Source: Akkermansiaceae bacterium
GTDB lineage: Bacteria; Verrucomicrobiota; Verrucomicrobiia; Verrucomicrobiales; Akkermansiaceae
Direction: 5' to 3'
Length of the DNA: 14,459 nucleotides
Assembly (NCBI GenBank): GCA_011524615.1
Contig: WTJZ01000189.1
Location: 1-14,459 of the forward strand
Below are positions 7,331 to 14,408 of the stretch, piece after piece; within the stretch, counting starts at the first letter, position 1, and each line of letters opens with the position of its first letter. Position numbers and translations under genes: made by a program. The notes beneath the pieces were generated by a model. It saw only the letters and a list, made by a program, of their open reading frames with translations. It was not told where the DNA came from and did not search any database.

Positions 7331-8008
7331 TTAGAATTTATTCGCAATGACAGTCTTGATCTTGTTAGCAAGAGAGTCTGCAGCCGCTCTGAAGTCATTG
7401 ATTGCTAGCGATTTGTCACTCGTGTACGAGGTGATTTCATGACCACCGCCATTCATTGGGTAGGCGTCTCCGTTGACGAGGACTGGCTTAAATGCTTGTT
7501 CACCGTTAAGGTACATGCTTACCGATGCATTGATGTATGGCGTCATGAGGATTTTTCCATCTTGCTTGCCCGTTCTCTTATATCCGTATGCGGTGACATT
7601 CGTGATTAAGGAGTTTTTGCTAGAGTTGCTGAGCTTACCATTGAGTTCTGGGATGGTATTGACATAGTACGCGGTCTTAGACTGTACGATCTCATTTAGG
7701 TCGGAAGGAATAGAGGTCTTTGCTTGGGCCGCAGCACTTCCATATTTACTGTTAAACCCACTTCTTTGACTCGCCTTGATTCCAGCATCGATTGCGGCTC
7801 CGAGGAGGACTCCAATAGCCCCGCCACTATTGGCCGAGGTGTTAAAGTCTGAGTTTCCAATAGGAGCAACGTACGCACTGTTACTAATTGCTGGCTTTGG
7901 AACGGAAAAGGAAGTAAGTGAAGCCTTTTGGTCTGCGCTGAACTTGCTTGCACAAGAGCTTAATAAGAGAGCGCTTGCTCCTGCTAGGATCAATAGTGAT
8001 TTTTTCAT
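7331..8008 (-). CDS. Outer-membrane lipoprotein of unknown function
   Basis: I use the ATG at 8008 (225 codons). It opens a clean lipoprotein signal, MKKSLLILAGASALLLSSC, with lipobox LSSC at Cys19, and AAGGGATCG just upstream is a fair ribosome binding site. The reading frame extends to a TTG at 8047, but that would put 13 polar residues before the signal. Residue +2 after Cys is Ala, which favours the outer membrane. The mature protein starts with a Ser/Thr/Ala-rich linker. It then has a glycine/alanine-rich hydrophobic stretch (GGAIGVLLGAAIDAGIKA, about residues 61-78), reminiscent of glycine-zipper segments, and a mixed domain with VTAYGYKRTG and MTPYINASVSMYLNGEQAFK. I do not recognise a family. 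It is flanked by terminators and appears to be transcribed alone. Confidence 0.8.
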   Translation of the reverse strand: MKKSLLILAGASALLLSSCASKFSADQKASLTSFSVPKPAISNSAYVAPIGNSDFNTSANSGGAIGVLLGAAIDAGIKASQRSGFNSKYGSAAAQAKTSIPSDLNEIVQSKTAYYVNTIPELNGKLSNSSKNSLITNVTAYGYKRTGKQDGKILMTPYINASVSMYLNGEQAFKPVLVNGDAYPMNGGGHEITSYTSDKSLAINDFRAAADSLANKIKTVIANKF

Positions 8009-8060
8009 GTCGATCCCTTTAGTGAAATGATTTTTACGCTGCGTCAATTCTTAATATGGA

Positions 8061-8087
8061 ATAATAAAATTGCGTTTATTTGTTCAA
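8061..8087 (-). promoter_or_regulatory. Candidate promoter of the lipoprotein gene
   Basis: Read on the minus strand, TTGAAC (8082-8087) and TATTAT (8061-8066) could be -35 and -10 boxes, with a short 15-bp spacer. The implied start would give a leader of about 45 bases before the ATG at 8008. This is only a pattern match in AT-rich DNA. Confidence 0.3.
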
Positions 8088-8163
8088 TTTGTCGTTTTTT
8101 GTTTGATTGTGTTTTGGGTGAACCAAGTCCGTTCTTGTGAGAGATCTATAGGTTCATAAAACA

Positions 8164-8192
8164 AGGCCTTATCCAGTGAGGGATAGAGGCCT
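8164..8192 (-). terminator. Terminator of the DUF1080 gene
   Basis: AGGCCT (8187-8192) pairs with AGGCCT (8164-8169) and TATCC with GGATA inside it, giving an 11-bp stem with one bulged base and a six-base loop. On the minus strand it is followed by TTGTTTTATG. It lies about 57 bp past the DUF1080 stop. Confidence 0.7.
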
Positions 8193-8217
8193 GCTTGAGG
8201 GGGGCGAATGGTGATGT

Positions 8218-8232
8218 GGGGGGGGGACCCCC
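8218..8232. repeat. Nine-G homopolymer followed by five Cs
   Basis: A run of nine G (8218-8226), one A, then five C (8228-8232) lies 17 bp beyond the DUF1080 stop. A second run of six G is at 8199-8204. Five G/C pairs could form a small hairpin with loop GGGGA. Runs this long are slippage-prone, but this one is outside any coding sequence. Confidence 0.6.
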
Positions 8233-8248
8233 AGTCCTACTAGGGTAA

Positions 8249-8995
8249 TTATTTCTGAGGATCAGGTTGATTCTCTAGTAGTGATTTGCGGGCGATCCAG
8301 ATATTGCGGTATTGCACAGGGTTGGCATGTTCTTGAAGACGGATTGGGCCTGGGGTAGGACCTTCTGGAGTTGTAAATTTGGTATTCATCTTTAACTCGA
8401 CGTCATTATGGACGAGTACTCCGTTCCAATACACAGTCGCTCGAGCATTGGTAACTTTTTGCTGGCCGTCCCAACGCGCAGAGGTGAAGAAAATATCGTA
8501 GGATTGCCATTGATCTGTGGGCTTGGCGGCATTGATATCCGCATCCTTAAGTCCATAAAAGGCTGCACAATCATTTCTGCCATGTAATCGATGTTCATAG
8601 CTATCAAGGACTTGAATCTCATAACGATCTTGAAGCATGACCCCACTATTACCTCGACCTTGCTCGCGCAAGTCCTTCGGGGTTTCATTTGGCTTAAATT
8701 CCAAATGTAGATAAAAATCTTCATACGACTCCTTAGTGATGATTGATCCGTCGCCCTCTTTGACATGCCCTTCTACAGGAAGTACTTCTAGGGCACCATT
8801 TACAACAGGCCATTTGCACTCAGATTTGTCATGATGCCATACCCATTTGTCGGTAGCCCCTCCATCAAATAAGGTTTCTTTAATTCCGTATTGTTCTCTT
8901 TTTGTCTCAATTTCCTTATTGAGAGTGGCAGAGGAAAAGATAGGGAGTGTTAAGAGTGAGAAGAGGATGGTGAAGTGGTTACGTGATTTTTTCAT
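8249..8995 (-). CDS. Secreted DUF1080 protein (3-keto-disaccharide hydrolase family)
   Basis: A Sec signal peptide (MKKSRNHFTILFSLLTLPIFSSA) precedes a single DUF1080 / 3-keto-disaccharide hydrolase domain (PF06439), a concanavalin-like beta-sandwich common in Verrucomicrobiota and Planctomycetota. Family landmarks are LFDGG...W (42-51), the conserved GRGNSGVMLQDRYEIQVLDS (113-132), WQSYDIFF plus ARW (163-175), and GPIRLQEHANPVQYRNIWI (216-234). The 248 residues are the usual length for a stand-alone member. Some relatives act on 3-keto-glycosides; others probably only bind carbohydrate. Transcribed away from the sulfatase cluster across a long intergenic region, it may share regulation and contribute to the same glycan pathway. 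No Shine-Dalgarno is visible before the ATG. Confidence 0.88.
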   Translation of the reverse strand: MKKSRNHFTILFSLLTLPIFSSATLNKEIETKREQYGIKETLFDGGATDKWVWHHDKSECKWPVVNGALEVLPVEGHVKEGDGSIITKESYEDFYLHLEFKPNETPKDLREQGRGNSGVMLQDRYEIQVLDSYEHRLHGRNDCAAFYGLKDADINAAKPTDQWQSYDIFFTSARWDGQQKVTNARATVYWNGVLVHNDVELKMNTKFTTPEGPTPGPIRLQEHANPVQYRNIWIARKSLLENQPDPQK

Positions 8996-9095
8996 TTTGA
9001 TAGTGTTGATAATGGGGGTTTGTTCAGAACAGACCTGGTTGCTGTGATGATATTTATATTGTTGATGTTATTTGTCAAAATATATTTTATTTTTA

Positions 9096-9119
9096 TTGCT
9101 TTCGCTTTTGTGAAAGCAA
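9096..9119 (+). other. 10-bp stem-loop in the intergenic region
   Basis: TTGCTTTCGC (9096-9105) pairs with GTGAAAGCAA (9110-9119), including one G-T pair, around a TTTT loop. On the + strand CTTTTATG follows, a weak terminator tail. No gene on the + strand ends nearby, so it may end a small transcript or be a regulatory structure. Confidence 0.5.
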
Positions 9120-9398
9120 CTTTTATGAGGAGTTCTATTGAGTGCCTGGAATGAAGTCTTATGAACAATTTTCGCATCTGATCGACCATTTAGAGTATTG
9201 AGCGGTGCATTAATGACAGGGCCTTTTTATGAGAAGGGGGATGGTGTTGAATGGCCTTCTGTTCCTTTATTAATAAGGACTCACGTGTGTTCTCTTTCGG
9301 TCTCGTATGGAGGAAGATGATCAAATTTGAACGATTGAGTAGGGCTCAGTGATTTCTGTGGTGCGGAGAATTTTTTTCTCATTTTGTGCTAAGAAATA

Positions 9399-9451
9399 AT
9401 CATTGTGAGCATAATGATGAACGAGTCTCTCCAACAGTCATTATCATTGTG
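9399..9451. promoter_or_regulatory. Candidate operator pair: near-palindrome plus repeated half-site
   Basis: ATCATTGTGAGCATAATGAT (9399-9418) is a dyad in which eight of ten base pairs match. Its first nine bases, ATCATTGTG, recur at 9443-9451, exactly 44 bp (about four helical turns) downstream. This is the most operator-like element in the region and lies about 210-260 bp before the first sulfatase. The hexamers loosely recall Fur-type AATGAT repeats, but nothing nearby is iron-related, so I do not assign a regulator. Confidence 0.4.
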
Positions 9452-9659
9452 GGGCGGATTAGAGTAAGTTATACTTTGTGTGTCTTGCTTGTGTTATTAT
9501 TATGTTTTTTGTGGTTTATTTTCTATGGTTTTAGGAAAGATTTTTTCGTGTGCTTTTTTTGGTGAATGTTTTATATTTTATAGATTTTTTGAAAGGTTTA
9601 TTATTTTAGTAAGGTAATCATTTTGTCGGGGTGTTTCCTGATGTTAACAATTACACTTT

Positions 9660-11192
9660 ATGAAGATATTACTGAATACGATGCTCGCGGCTGCTGTGCT
9701 GAGTGGGGCTAAGGGCGAAGATGATCGCCCCAATATTATCTTCCTGATGACTGATGATCAGGATAGGTATTCACTGGGGTGTTATGGGAACCCTGATGTG
9801 AAGACAGAGAACCTAGACGGTTTAGCCGATGATGGGGTGGTCTTTGAGCGTTATTATACGTCTACTGCTATTTGTATGGCATCTCGTGCGACTACTGTCA
9901 CTGGTATGTATGAGTACAAAACAGGGTGTAACTTTGATCACGGGAACCTACTGAAAGAAAAGTGGCAGCAGTCTTACCCTGTCCTATTGAGAGAGGCTGG
10001 CTACCATACTGCATTTGCGGGTAAGGTTGGGTTCGAAATTTGTGATGAACCTGAGGCTAAACGGGGTTCCGTTCCTAGAAAAGACTTTGATGTGTGGGCG
10101 GGGACACCTGGTCAAAGTAGTTATCATACAAAGTCTAACGAAGGGATGAAGGAATACGCGGAAGAGTACCCACATTCGACCTTATCATATGGAGCCTTTG
10201 CTCAAGACTTCATTAAGGATTCTGTGGAAGTTGGTAAACCGTTCTGTCTATCGATTAGTTTCAAGGCACCTCACATGCCTGTTATGCCTGACCCTAGGTA
10301 TGATGATGTTTATAAAGGGCAAACGTTTACTAAGCCTGCAAATTTTGGTCGTGAGAATGGGAAGCATTTCTCGGAGCATGCAATGTATGGGAGACAGTAT
10401 AAGCGCTTCAAGAGTATGGGGTATGAGGCTCGATATGATGCGGCAATCGCAAGGTACTATCAACAAATCTATGCTGTTGATCAGGCTGTTGGGATGATTC
10501 GTACAACCTTAGAAGAACAAGGAGTGGATGATAATACCGTAATTATTTTTACCTCAGATCACGGCTTTATGTGTGGAGCTCATGGATATGGATCGAAGGT
10601 GCTACCATATGAGGAATCATCAGGAGCACCGATGATCATCTTTGACCCGCGAGAAAAAGAGGTAACGGGAGGTCAGAGAAGGGATGCTCTCGCATGTAAT
10701 ATTGATATCGCACCGACAATCCTAGGATTGGCTGGAATCGAGGCACCTCAAAATATGGACGGCAAGAATATGATGAATGTCTACCGGGATGATGAAGCTA
10801 CGAATCACGATTCCATCGCATTAATCAATGTATGGGGGCCAACAGAGATGCATGCCCTCTCTGTCCTAGATGAAGATTATAAGTACATATGCTGGGCGTA
10901 TGCAGGCACAGGGCCTCACAGAGACACCCCGTTGGGAGTCGTTGAGGAGCTTTACCATATCACTGATGACCCTATAGAAATGAAGAATCTAGTAGGTCAG
11001 AAGGGAACAGAAGAGGTGCTCGAGAAGATGCGTACACTTTATGGAAAGCACTTAGACCATTGGAAGGAAGAAGCGGTTCCGTTTCATCGATACCCGCAGT
11101 ACGGTGTCGCATTTGATCGTACCCTTTCTTGGGAGAAGCGTGCGGATCATTATCTCAAGACAAAATGGCCTGAGAACAGACCTCCTAACTAA
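9660..11192 (+). CDS. Exported formylglycine-dependent sulfatase with a divergent GKVG motif
   Basis: Family S1 sulfatases hydrolyse sulfate esters using a formylglycine made from Cys or Ser. A short signal peptide (MKILLNTMLAAAVLSGAKG) precedes the catalytic domain. Seen here are metal ligands in MTDDQ (Asp32/Asp33), the modification site CMASR with Cys72 and Arg76, Lys122 in AGKVG, His205 in FKAPHMP, and Asp300/His301 in FTSDHG. The usual GKWH histidine is absent because the motif reads GKVGFE, and the site is CMASR where CxPSR is classical. Both changes occur in some sulfatase subfamilies and may reflect a different substrate pocket. The 510 residues are full length. The next sulfatase begins 20 bp downstream, so they form an operon. 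A maturating enzyme is needed but is not in this window. The sulfated substrate cannot be deduced. Confidence 0.9.
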   Translation: MKILLNTMLAAAVLSGAKGEDDRPNIIFLMTDDQDRYSLGCYGNPDVKTENLDGLADDGVVFERYYTSTAICMASRATTVTGMYEYKTGCNFDHGNLLKEKWQQSYPVLLREAGYHTAFAGKVGFEICDEPEAKRGSVPRKDFDVWAGTPGQSSYHTKSNEGMKEYAEEYPHSTLSYGAFAQDFIKDSVEVGKPFCLSISFKAPHMPVMPDPRYDDVYKGQTFTKPANFGRENGKHFSEHAMYGRQYKRFKSMGYEARYDAAIARYYQQIYAVDQAVGMIRTTLEEQGVDDNTVIIFTSDHGFMCGAHGYGSKVLPYEESSGAPMIIFDPREKEVTGGQRRDALACNIDIAPTILGLAGIEAPQNMDGKNMMNVYRDDEATNHDSIALINVWGPTEMHALSVLDEDYKYICWAYAGTGPHRDTPLGVVEELYHITDDPIEMKNLVGQKGTEEVLEKMRTLYGKHLDHWKEEAVPFHRYPQYGVAFDRTLSWEKRADHYLKTKWPENRPPN

Positions 11193-11212
11193 TTTATAAG
11201 AATCTACTTACG

Positions 11213-12652
11213 ATGAAAGGAAGTGTTATTCTCTCTTTTGTGTCATTCCTCAGCCTTAGTGTCTTGCTACAAGCAGTAGATAGGCCTAATGTTATACTAT
11301 TCTTTGCGGATGATATGGGGTATGGTGAAGTTCAACGATTCCATCCAGAACGTTCTCTAGTGCCTACCCCTCATCTCAATTCACTGTGTGATGGAGGAAT
11401 GATGTTTACCGATGCTCATACTACTTCATCTGTGTGTACTCCCTCTAGGTATAGCCTTCTTACAGGTCGATATAATTGGAGGTCCCCTCATCAATTTGGT
11501 GTCACTCAGGGTGGTAAACCCTGTATTATTGAGGAAGGGCGCATGACATTAGGGGATTTGTTTAAGTCCCAAGGATATCATACAGCAATGTTTGGTAAAT
11601 GGCATTTAGACTTTGTCTATGAGTACCAGCAAGGCGCAGATCAGTTGAAGTATGTGAGAGATCAATGGAACTATGGGAAACCCAAGGGAACGAAGATTCT
11701 GGACGGGCCGATCAACCGTGGATTTGATCATTACCGAGGGTTTCACCATTCAGGTTCGATGAGTAGTATCATTGTGGATGATGAGGTTCAAGAATACGTG
11801 GAGTGTACCCAAATTATGGATCACCTCACGGACTCAGTCGTGAGTTACATACAGGAGAAGTCACAAAGCAAGACGCCTTTCTTTGTGTATTATCCGATGA
11901 ATTCTCCACACGCACCTGTTGTGCCTAAAGAGGAGTGGAAAGAAAAAGGAGTCGTGAAGGACCCTTGGGGATATTCTGCTTTCGTAGCTCAGACTGATGA
12001 TACGATAGGTCAAATCTTGTCTGTGTTGAAAGATACAGGTATTGAAGACGATACCATTATTCTTTTTGCGACCGATAACGGGTGCCACAAAAGCCCGAAC
12101 TACTTTGCAGATCAGGGGCATGATGTCTCGGGGCCGTTTCGTGGAATGAAAAAAACTCTCTATGATGGGGGGCACCGTATTCCTTTTATTATCAAATGGC
12201 CGGGGCTTACTAAACCCGGAACCCAATGCGGTAGTTTGGTTTGTATGACTGATCTATTTGCTACCTTTGCTGAATATTTTGACATGAAATATGATGAGAA
12301 GGATGCCGAGGATAGTGTGAGCTTTCTAGCCAGACTTATTGGTCAAAAGCCAGAGGTGGTCAGGAATACGATCATTCATCATGATTACCATGGCAAATTT
12401 GGGATTAGAGAAGGAGACTTTAAGCTTATTCTACAACCTGAAAAAAGTTCTCATGAACTCGTTGGGCTCGAACGTGAGGTGCAGCTCTATAATATTCGTA
12501 ATGATATTGGAGAGGTTAGTAATGTTGCCAATAGTCATCCTGAAAAAGTAAAGCATCTTATTAGTCTATTGGAAAAGAAGGTTGCAGATGGTCGCACAAC
12601 TCCTGGTAGGGTAAAAGATAATGATGTTAAGGTAGATATCTGGAAGAGGTGA
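11213..12652 (+). CDS. Exported arylsulfatase-type sulfatase (CTPSR active site)
   Basis: A signal peptide (MKGSVILSFVSFLSLSVLLQAVD) leads into a full-length sulfatase of 479 residues. Motifs are FADDMGYGE (metal Asp33/Asp34), the canonical formylglycine site CTPSR with Cys75 and Arg79, RYSLLTGRY, GKWH (Lys129, His131), SPHAP (His233), and ATDNG (Asp288/Asn289). The C-terminal subdomain has the usual FGIREGDFKLIL and VQLYNIRNDIGE features. All catalytic residues that I can place are present. It begins 20 bp after the preceding sulfatase with no terminator between, so the pair is co-transcribed. Having a different active-site signature from its neighbour suggests it removes sulfate from another position or residue of the same glycan. 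No Shine-Dalgarno is visible. Confidence 0.93.
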   Translation: MKGSVILSFVSFLSLSVLLQAVDRPNVILFFADDMGYGEVQRFHPERSLVPTPHLNSLCDGGMMFTDAHTTSSVCTPSRYSLLTGRYNWRSPHQFGVTQGGKPCIIEEGRMTLGDLFKSQGYHTAMFGKWHLDFVYEYQQGADQLKYVRDQWNYGKPKGTKILDGPINRGFDHYRGFHHSGSMSSIIVDDEVQEYVECTQIMDHLTDSVVSYIQEKSQSKTPFFVYYPMNSPHAPVVPKEEWKEKGVVKDPWGYSAFVAQTDDTIGQILSVLKDTGIEDDTIILFATDNGCHKSPNYFADQGHDVSGPFRGMKKTLYDGGHRIPFIIKWPGLTKPGTQCGSLVCMTDLFATFAEYFDMKYDEKDAEDSVSFLARLIGQKPEVVRNTIIHHDYHGKFGIREGDFKLILQPEKSSHELVGLEREVQLYNIRNDIGEVSNVANSHPEKVKHLISLLEKKVADGRTTPGRVKDNDVKVDIWKR

Positions 12653-12804
12653 ACGTATGCATATAAATCATTTTTCTGGGTGGTTTATGTGTTTTTTTGA
12701 TATTTATATTTTGATTTTAATTGTTGTAAGTTTAGTTGTTTTTTGATGTATTAATGGAAGGGTTTAATAAGTGTTTGTTGCCCGATTTTGAAATCGTTAA
12801 GTGA
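12653..12804 (+). promoter_or_regulatory. T-rich gap before the third sulfatase with a small palindrome
   Basis: This 152-bp gap is very T-rich on the + strand and has no clear terminator for the preceding gene. CGATTT (12783-12788) and AAATCG (12791-12796) form a tight inverted repeat ending eight bases before the ATG at 12805, where it could affect translation or bind a protein. The third sulfatase may therefore have its own promoter here or be read through from the upstream pair. Confidence 0.35.
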
Positions 12805-14310
12805 ATGAAAAAGTTAGTTGAAAATATCAGTAGGTCGGCATTGTTATGCTTGTCTGTTTTGCACTGCTCTGCAGCAGATAAGACACCCAATATTATATTA
12901 GTGATGACGGATGATCAGGGGTACCCAGTTGTTGGAGCTCATGGTCACCCTTGGATTCAAACCCCTAATCTTGATAAGATGTATGCTCAATCAGCGCGTT
13001 TTGACCGGTTCATGGTTGGTTCTACATGTGCACCGAGTCGTGCGGGAATGATGGCGGGGAGCCATTCGATTCGTAATGGGGTGACTCATACGATCTATGA
13101 GCGAGAGCGCTTGAGTTTAGATGCGACAACCATTCCTGAGGTTTTATCTGAGGGCGGGTATGAATCTGCATTCTTTGGTAAGTGGCACTTGGGTGATGAG
13201 CCTGCGTACCAACCAGATAAGCGTGGTTTCCATCATTACTTTATTCATGGTGGCGGTGGTATCGGGCAGGCATTTGATGGCTCGTGTGCAGATGTACCAG
13301 GTAATTGGTACTTCGATCCGACCTTTAAGGAAAATGGTACTTACGTGAAGACGAAGGGTTTTTGCACTGATGTCCTATTCGATGCCACGATGGGATGGAT
13401 TAAGGACGTCAAGGATAAGGAGGACCCATTCTTTGCCTATCTCTCACTCAACGCACCACACGGTCCTTTTGTCGCCCCGCCAGAATACATGAAGAGATTC
13501 ACTGATCTCGGGTTCGAGCGTACTCCTGCAGGTTTTTACGGAATGATTGAGCATATCGATGATTGTATGGGAGAGTTTTTTGAGAAGCTTGAGGAGTGGA
13601 AGCTGCTAGACAATACGATTGTTATCTTCACCTCGGATAATGGAATGACACGTATTGGTTGTGGTTTAAAGGGCTTTGAAGGTCGTCCCCAAGTTAAGTT
13701 AGGAACACAGCCTGACGGAACGGATATGATGTCCTATAATGCGGGGATGAAAGGCTTAAAAGGAACTGTAGATGAAGGAGGAGTAAGAGCTCCATTCTTC
13801 GTGCAGTGGAAGGGAGTTACAGATGCTGGTTATACGGTCGAAAAGGTGTCGAGCTACTTAGATGTCTTACCTACATTCGCTGATATTGCAGGAGTGGAGT
13901 TACCGAGTGATCACCTCTTTGAGGGCAGAAGCTTAGTGCCTCTGATTCATCAAGATGAGTCCAAATGGGAAGACCGCTTTCTGTTCCAGCATGTGACAAG
14001 ATGGGGGTATAAGGCGAATCCTGACCACTATAAGTGGGGGCAGTATTCAGTTCGGAACCAACGTTTCCGTTTAGTGAAGGGAGTCCTCTATGATATGGAG
14101 AACGATCCTAACCAGAATGTTGATGTCACCGCAGAGCATCCAGAACTAGTTGCTAAGATGAAAGAAGCGTATAGCAACTTCTGGGACGAAGTGAGACCTC
14201 TCATGATCAACGATACGGTTGAACTTGCTAAGGAGAAGCCTTACCACGTTGAGTACGAGCATCAGAAAAAAAATGGAGGGATTCCGAAGTGGGAGCGTCC
14301 GCAACTGTAA
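12805..14310 (+). CDS. Exported arylsulfatase-type sulfatase (CAPSR active site)
   Basis: A signal peptide (MKKLVENISRSALLCLSVLH then CSAAD) precedes a 501-residue sulfatase. The Cys at residue 21 follows His and does not make a proper lipobox, so type I cleavage after SAA is more likely. Motifs are VMTDDQG (metal Asp36/Asp37), formylglycine site CAPSR with Cys75 and Arg79, FGKWHLG (Lys126, His128), NAPHGP (His219), and FTSDNGM (Asp278/Asn279). GLKGTVDEGGVRAPFFVQW is typical of PVC arylsulfatases, and the tail has LYDMENDPNQN and WDEVRPLMIND as in that group. It follows the first two sulfatases after a 152-bp gap and completes a three-sulfatase cluster. The substrate is unknown. Confidence 0.93.
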   Translation: MKKLVENISRSALLCLSVLHCSAADKTPNIILVMTDDQGYPVVGAHGHPWIQTPNLDKMYAQSARFDRFMVGSTCAPSRAGMMAGSHSIRNGVTHTIYERERLSLDATTIPEVLSEGGYESAFFGKWHLGDEPAYQPDKRGFHHYFIHGGGGIGQAFDGSCADVPGNWYFDPTFKENGTYVKTKGFCTDVLFDATMGWIKDVKDKEDPFFAYLSLNAPHGPFVAPPEYMKRFTDLGFERTPAGFYGMIEHIDDCMGEFFEKLEEWKLLDNTIVIFTSDNGMTRIGCGLKGFEGRPQVKLGTQPDGTDMMSYNAGMKGLKGTVDEGGVRAPFFVQWKGVTDAGYTVEKVSSYLDVLPTFADIAGVELPSDHLFEGRSLVPLIHQDESKWEDRFLFQHVTRWGYKANPDHYKWGQYSVRNQRFRLVKGVLYDMENDPNQNVDVTAEHPELVAKMKEAYSNFWDEVRPLMINDTVELAKEKPYHVEYEHQKKNGGIPKWERPQL

Positions 14311-14370
14311 CGGATGAACTGAACCCATTTCTCTGTGCTGAGGAGAATTGATCATTAGCAGAGAAGCAAT

Positions 14371-14398
14371 AAGACCTCACTCATATGAGTGAGGTCTT
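14371..14398. terminator. 28-bp perfectly palindromic bidirectional terminator
   Basis: The left arm AAGACCTCACTCAT (14371-14384) is the exact reverse complement of the right arm ATGAGTGAGGTCTT (14385-14398), so a 12-bp stem with a four-base loop can form on either strand. On the + strand TGTTGT follows, and on the minus strand ATTGCTTCTCT. It sits between the convergent ends of the third sulfatase and the RNA gene and probably serves both. Confidence 0.8.
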
Positions 14399-14408
14399 TG
14401 TTGTAAAA

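Larger units (their letters stand above)
8996..9659. other. 664-bp AT-rich intergenic region between DUF1080 and the sulfatase cluster
   Basis: I find no credible gene here on either strand; the few short frames have no recognisable composition. It must hold the divergent promoters for the DUF1080 gene and the sulfatases. Visible structure includes a hairpin at 9096-9119, a 20-bp near-palindrome at 9399-9418, and a second copy of its ATCATTGTG half-site at 9443-9451. The last 190 bp before the sulfatase start are strongly T-rich on the + strand and give a long untranslated leader or promoter zone. A small RNA gene here cannot be excluded. Confidence 0.6.

Noticed and set aside
8009..8047. TTG at 8047 as start of the lipoprotein
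   Set aside because: It would place 13 polar residues before a textbook lipoprotein signal that has its own ATG and a reasonable ribosome binding site.
9399..9451. Fur box
   Set aside because: The AATGAT/ATCATT hexamers resemble Fur half-sites, but the order does not match the full consensus and no iron-related gene is nearby. It is kept only as an unassigned palindrome.
9660..14310. Recent tandem duplication of the sulfatases
   Set aside because: The three proteins differ in length, signal peptide, active-site signature and most of their sequence; only family motifs are shared.
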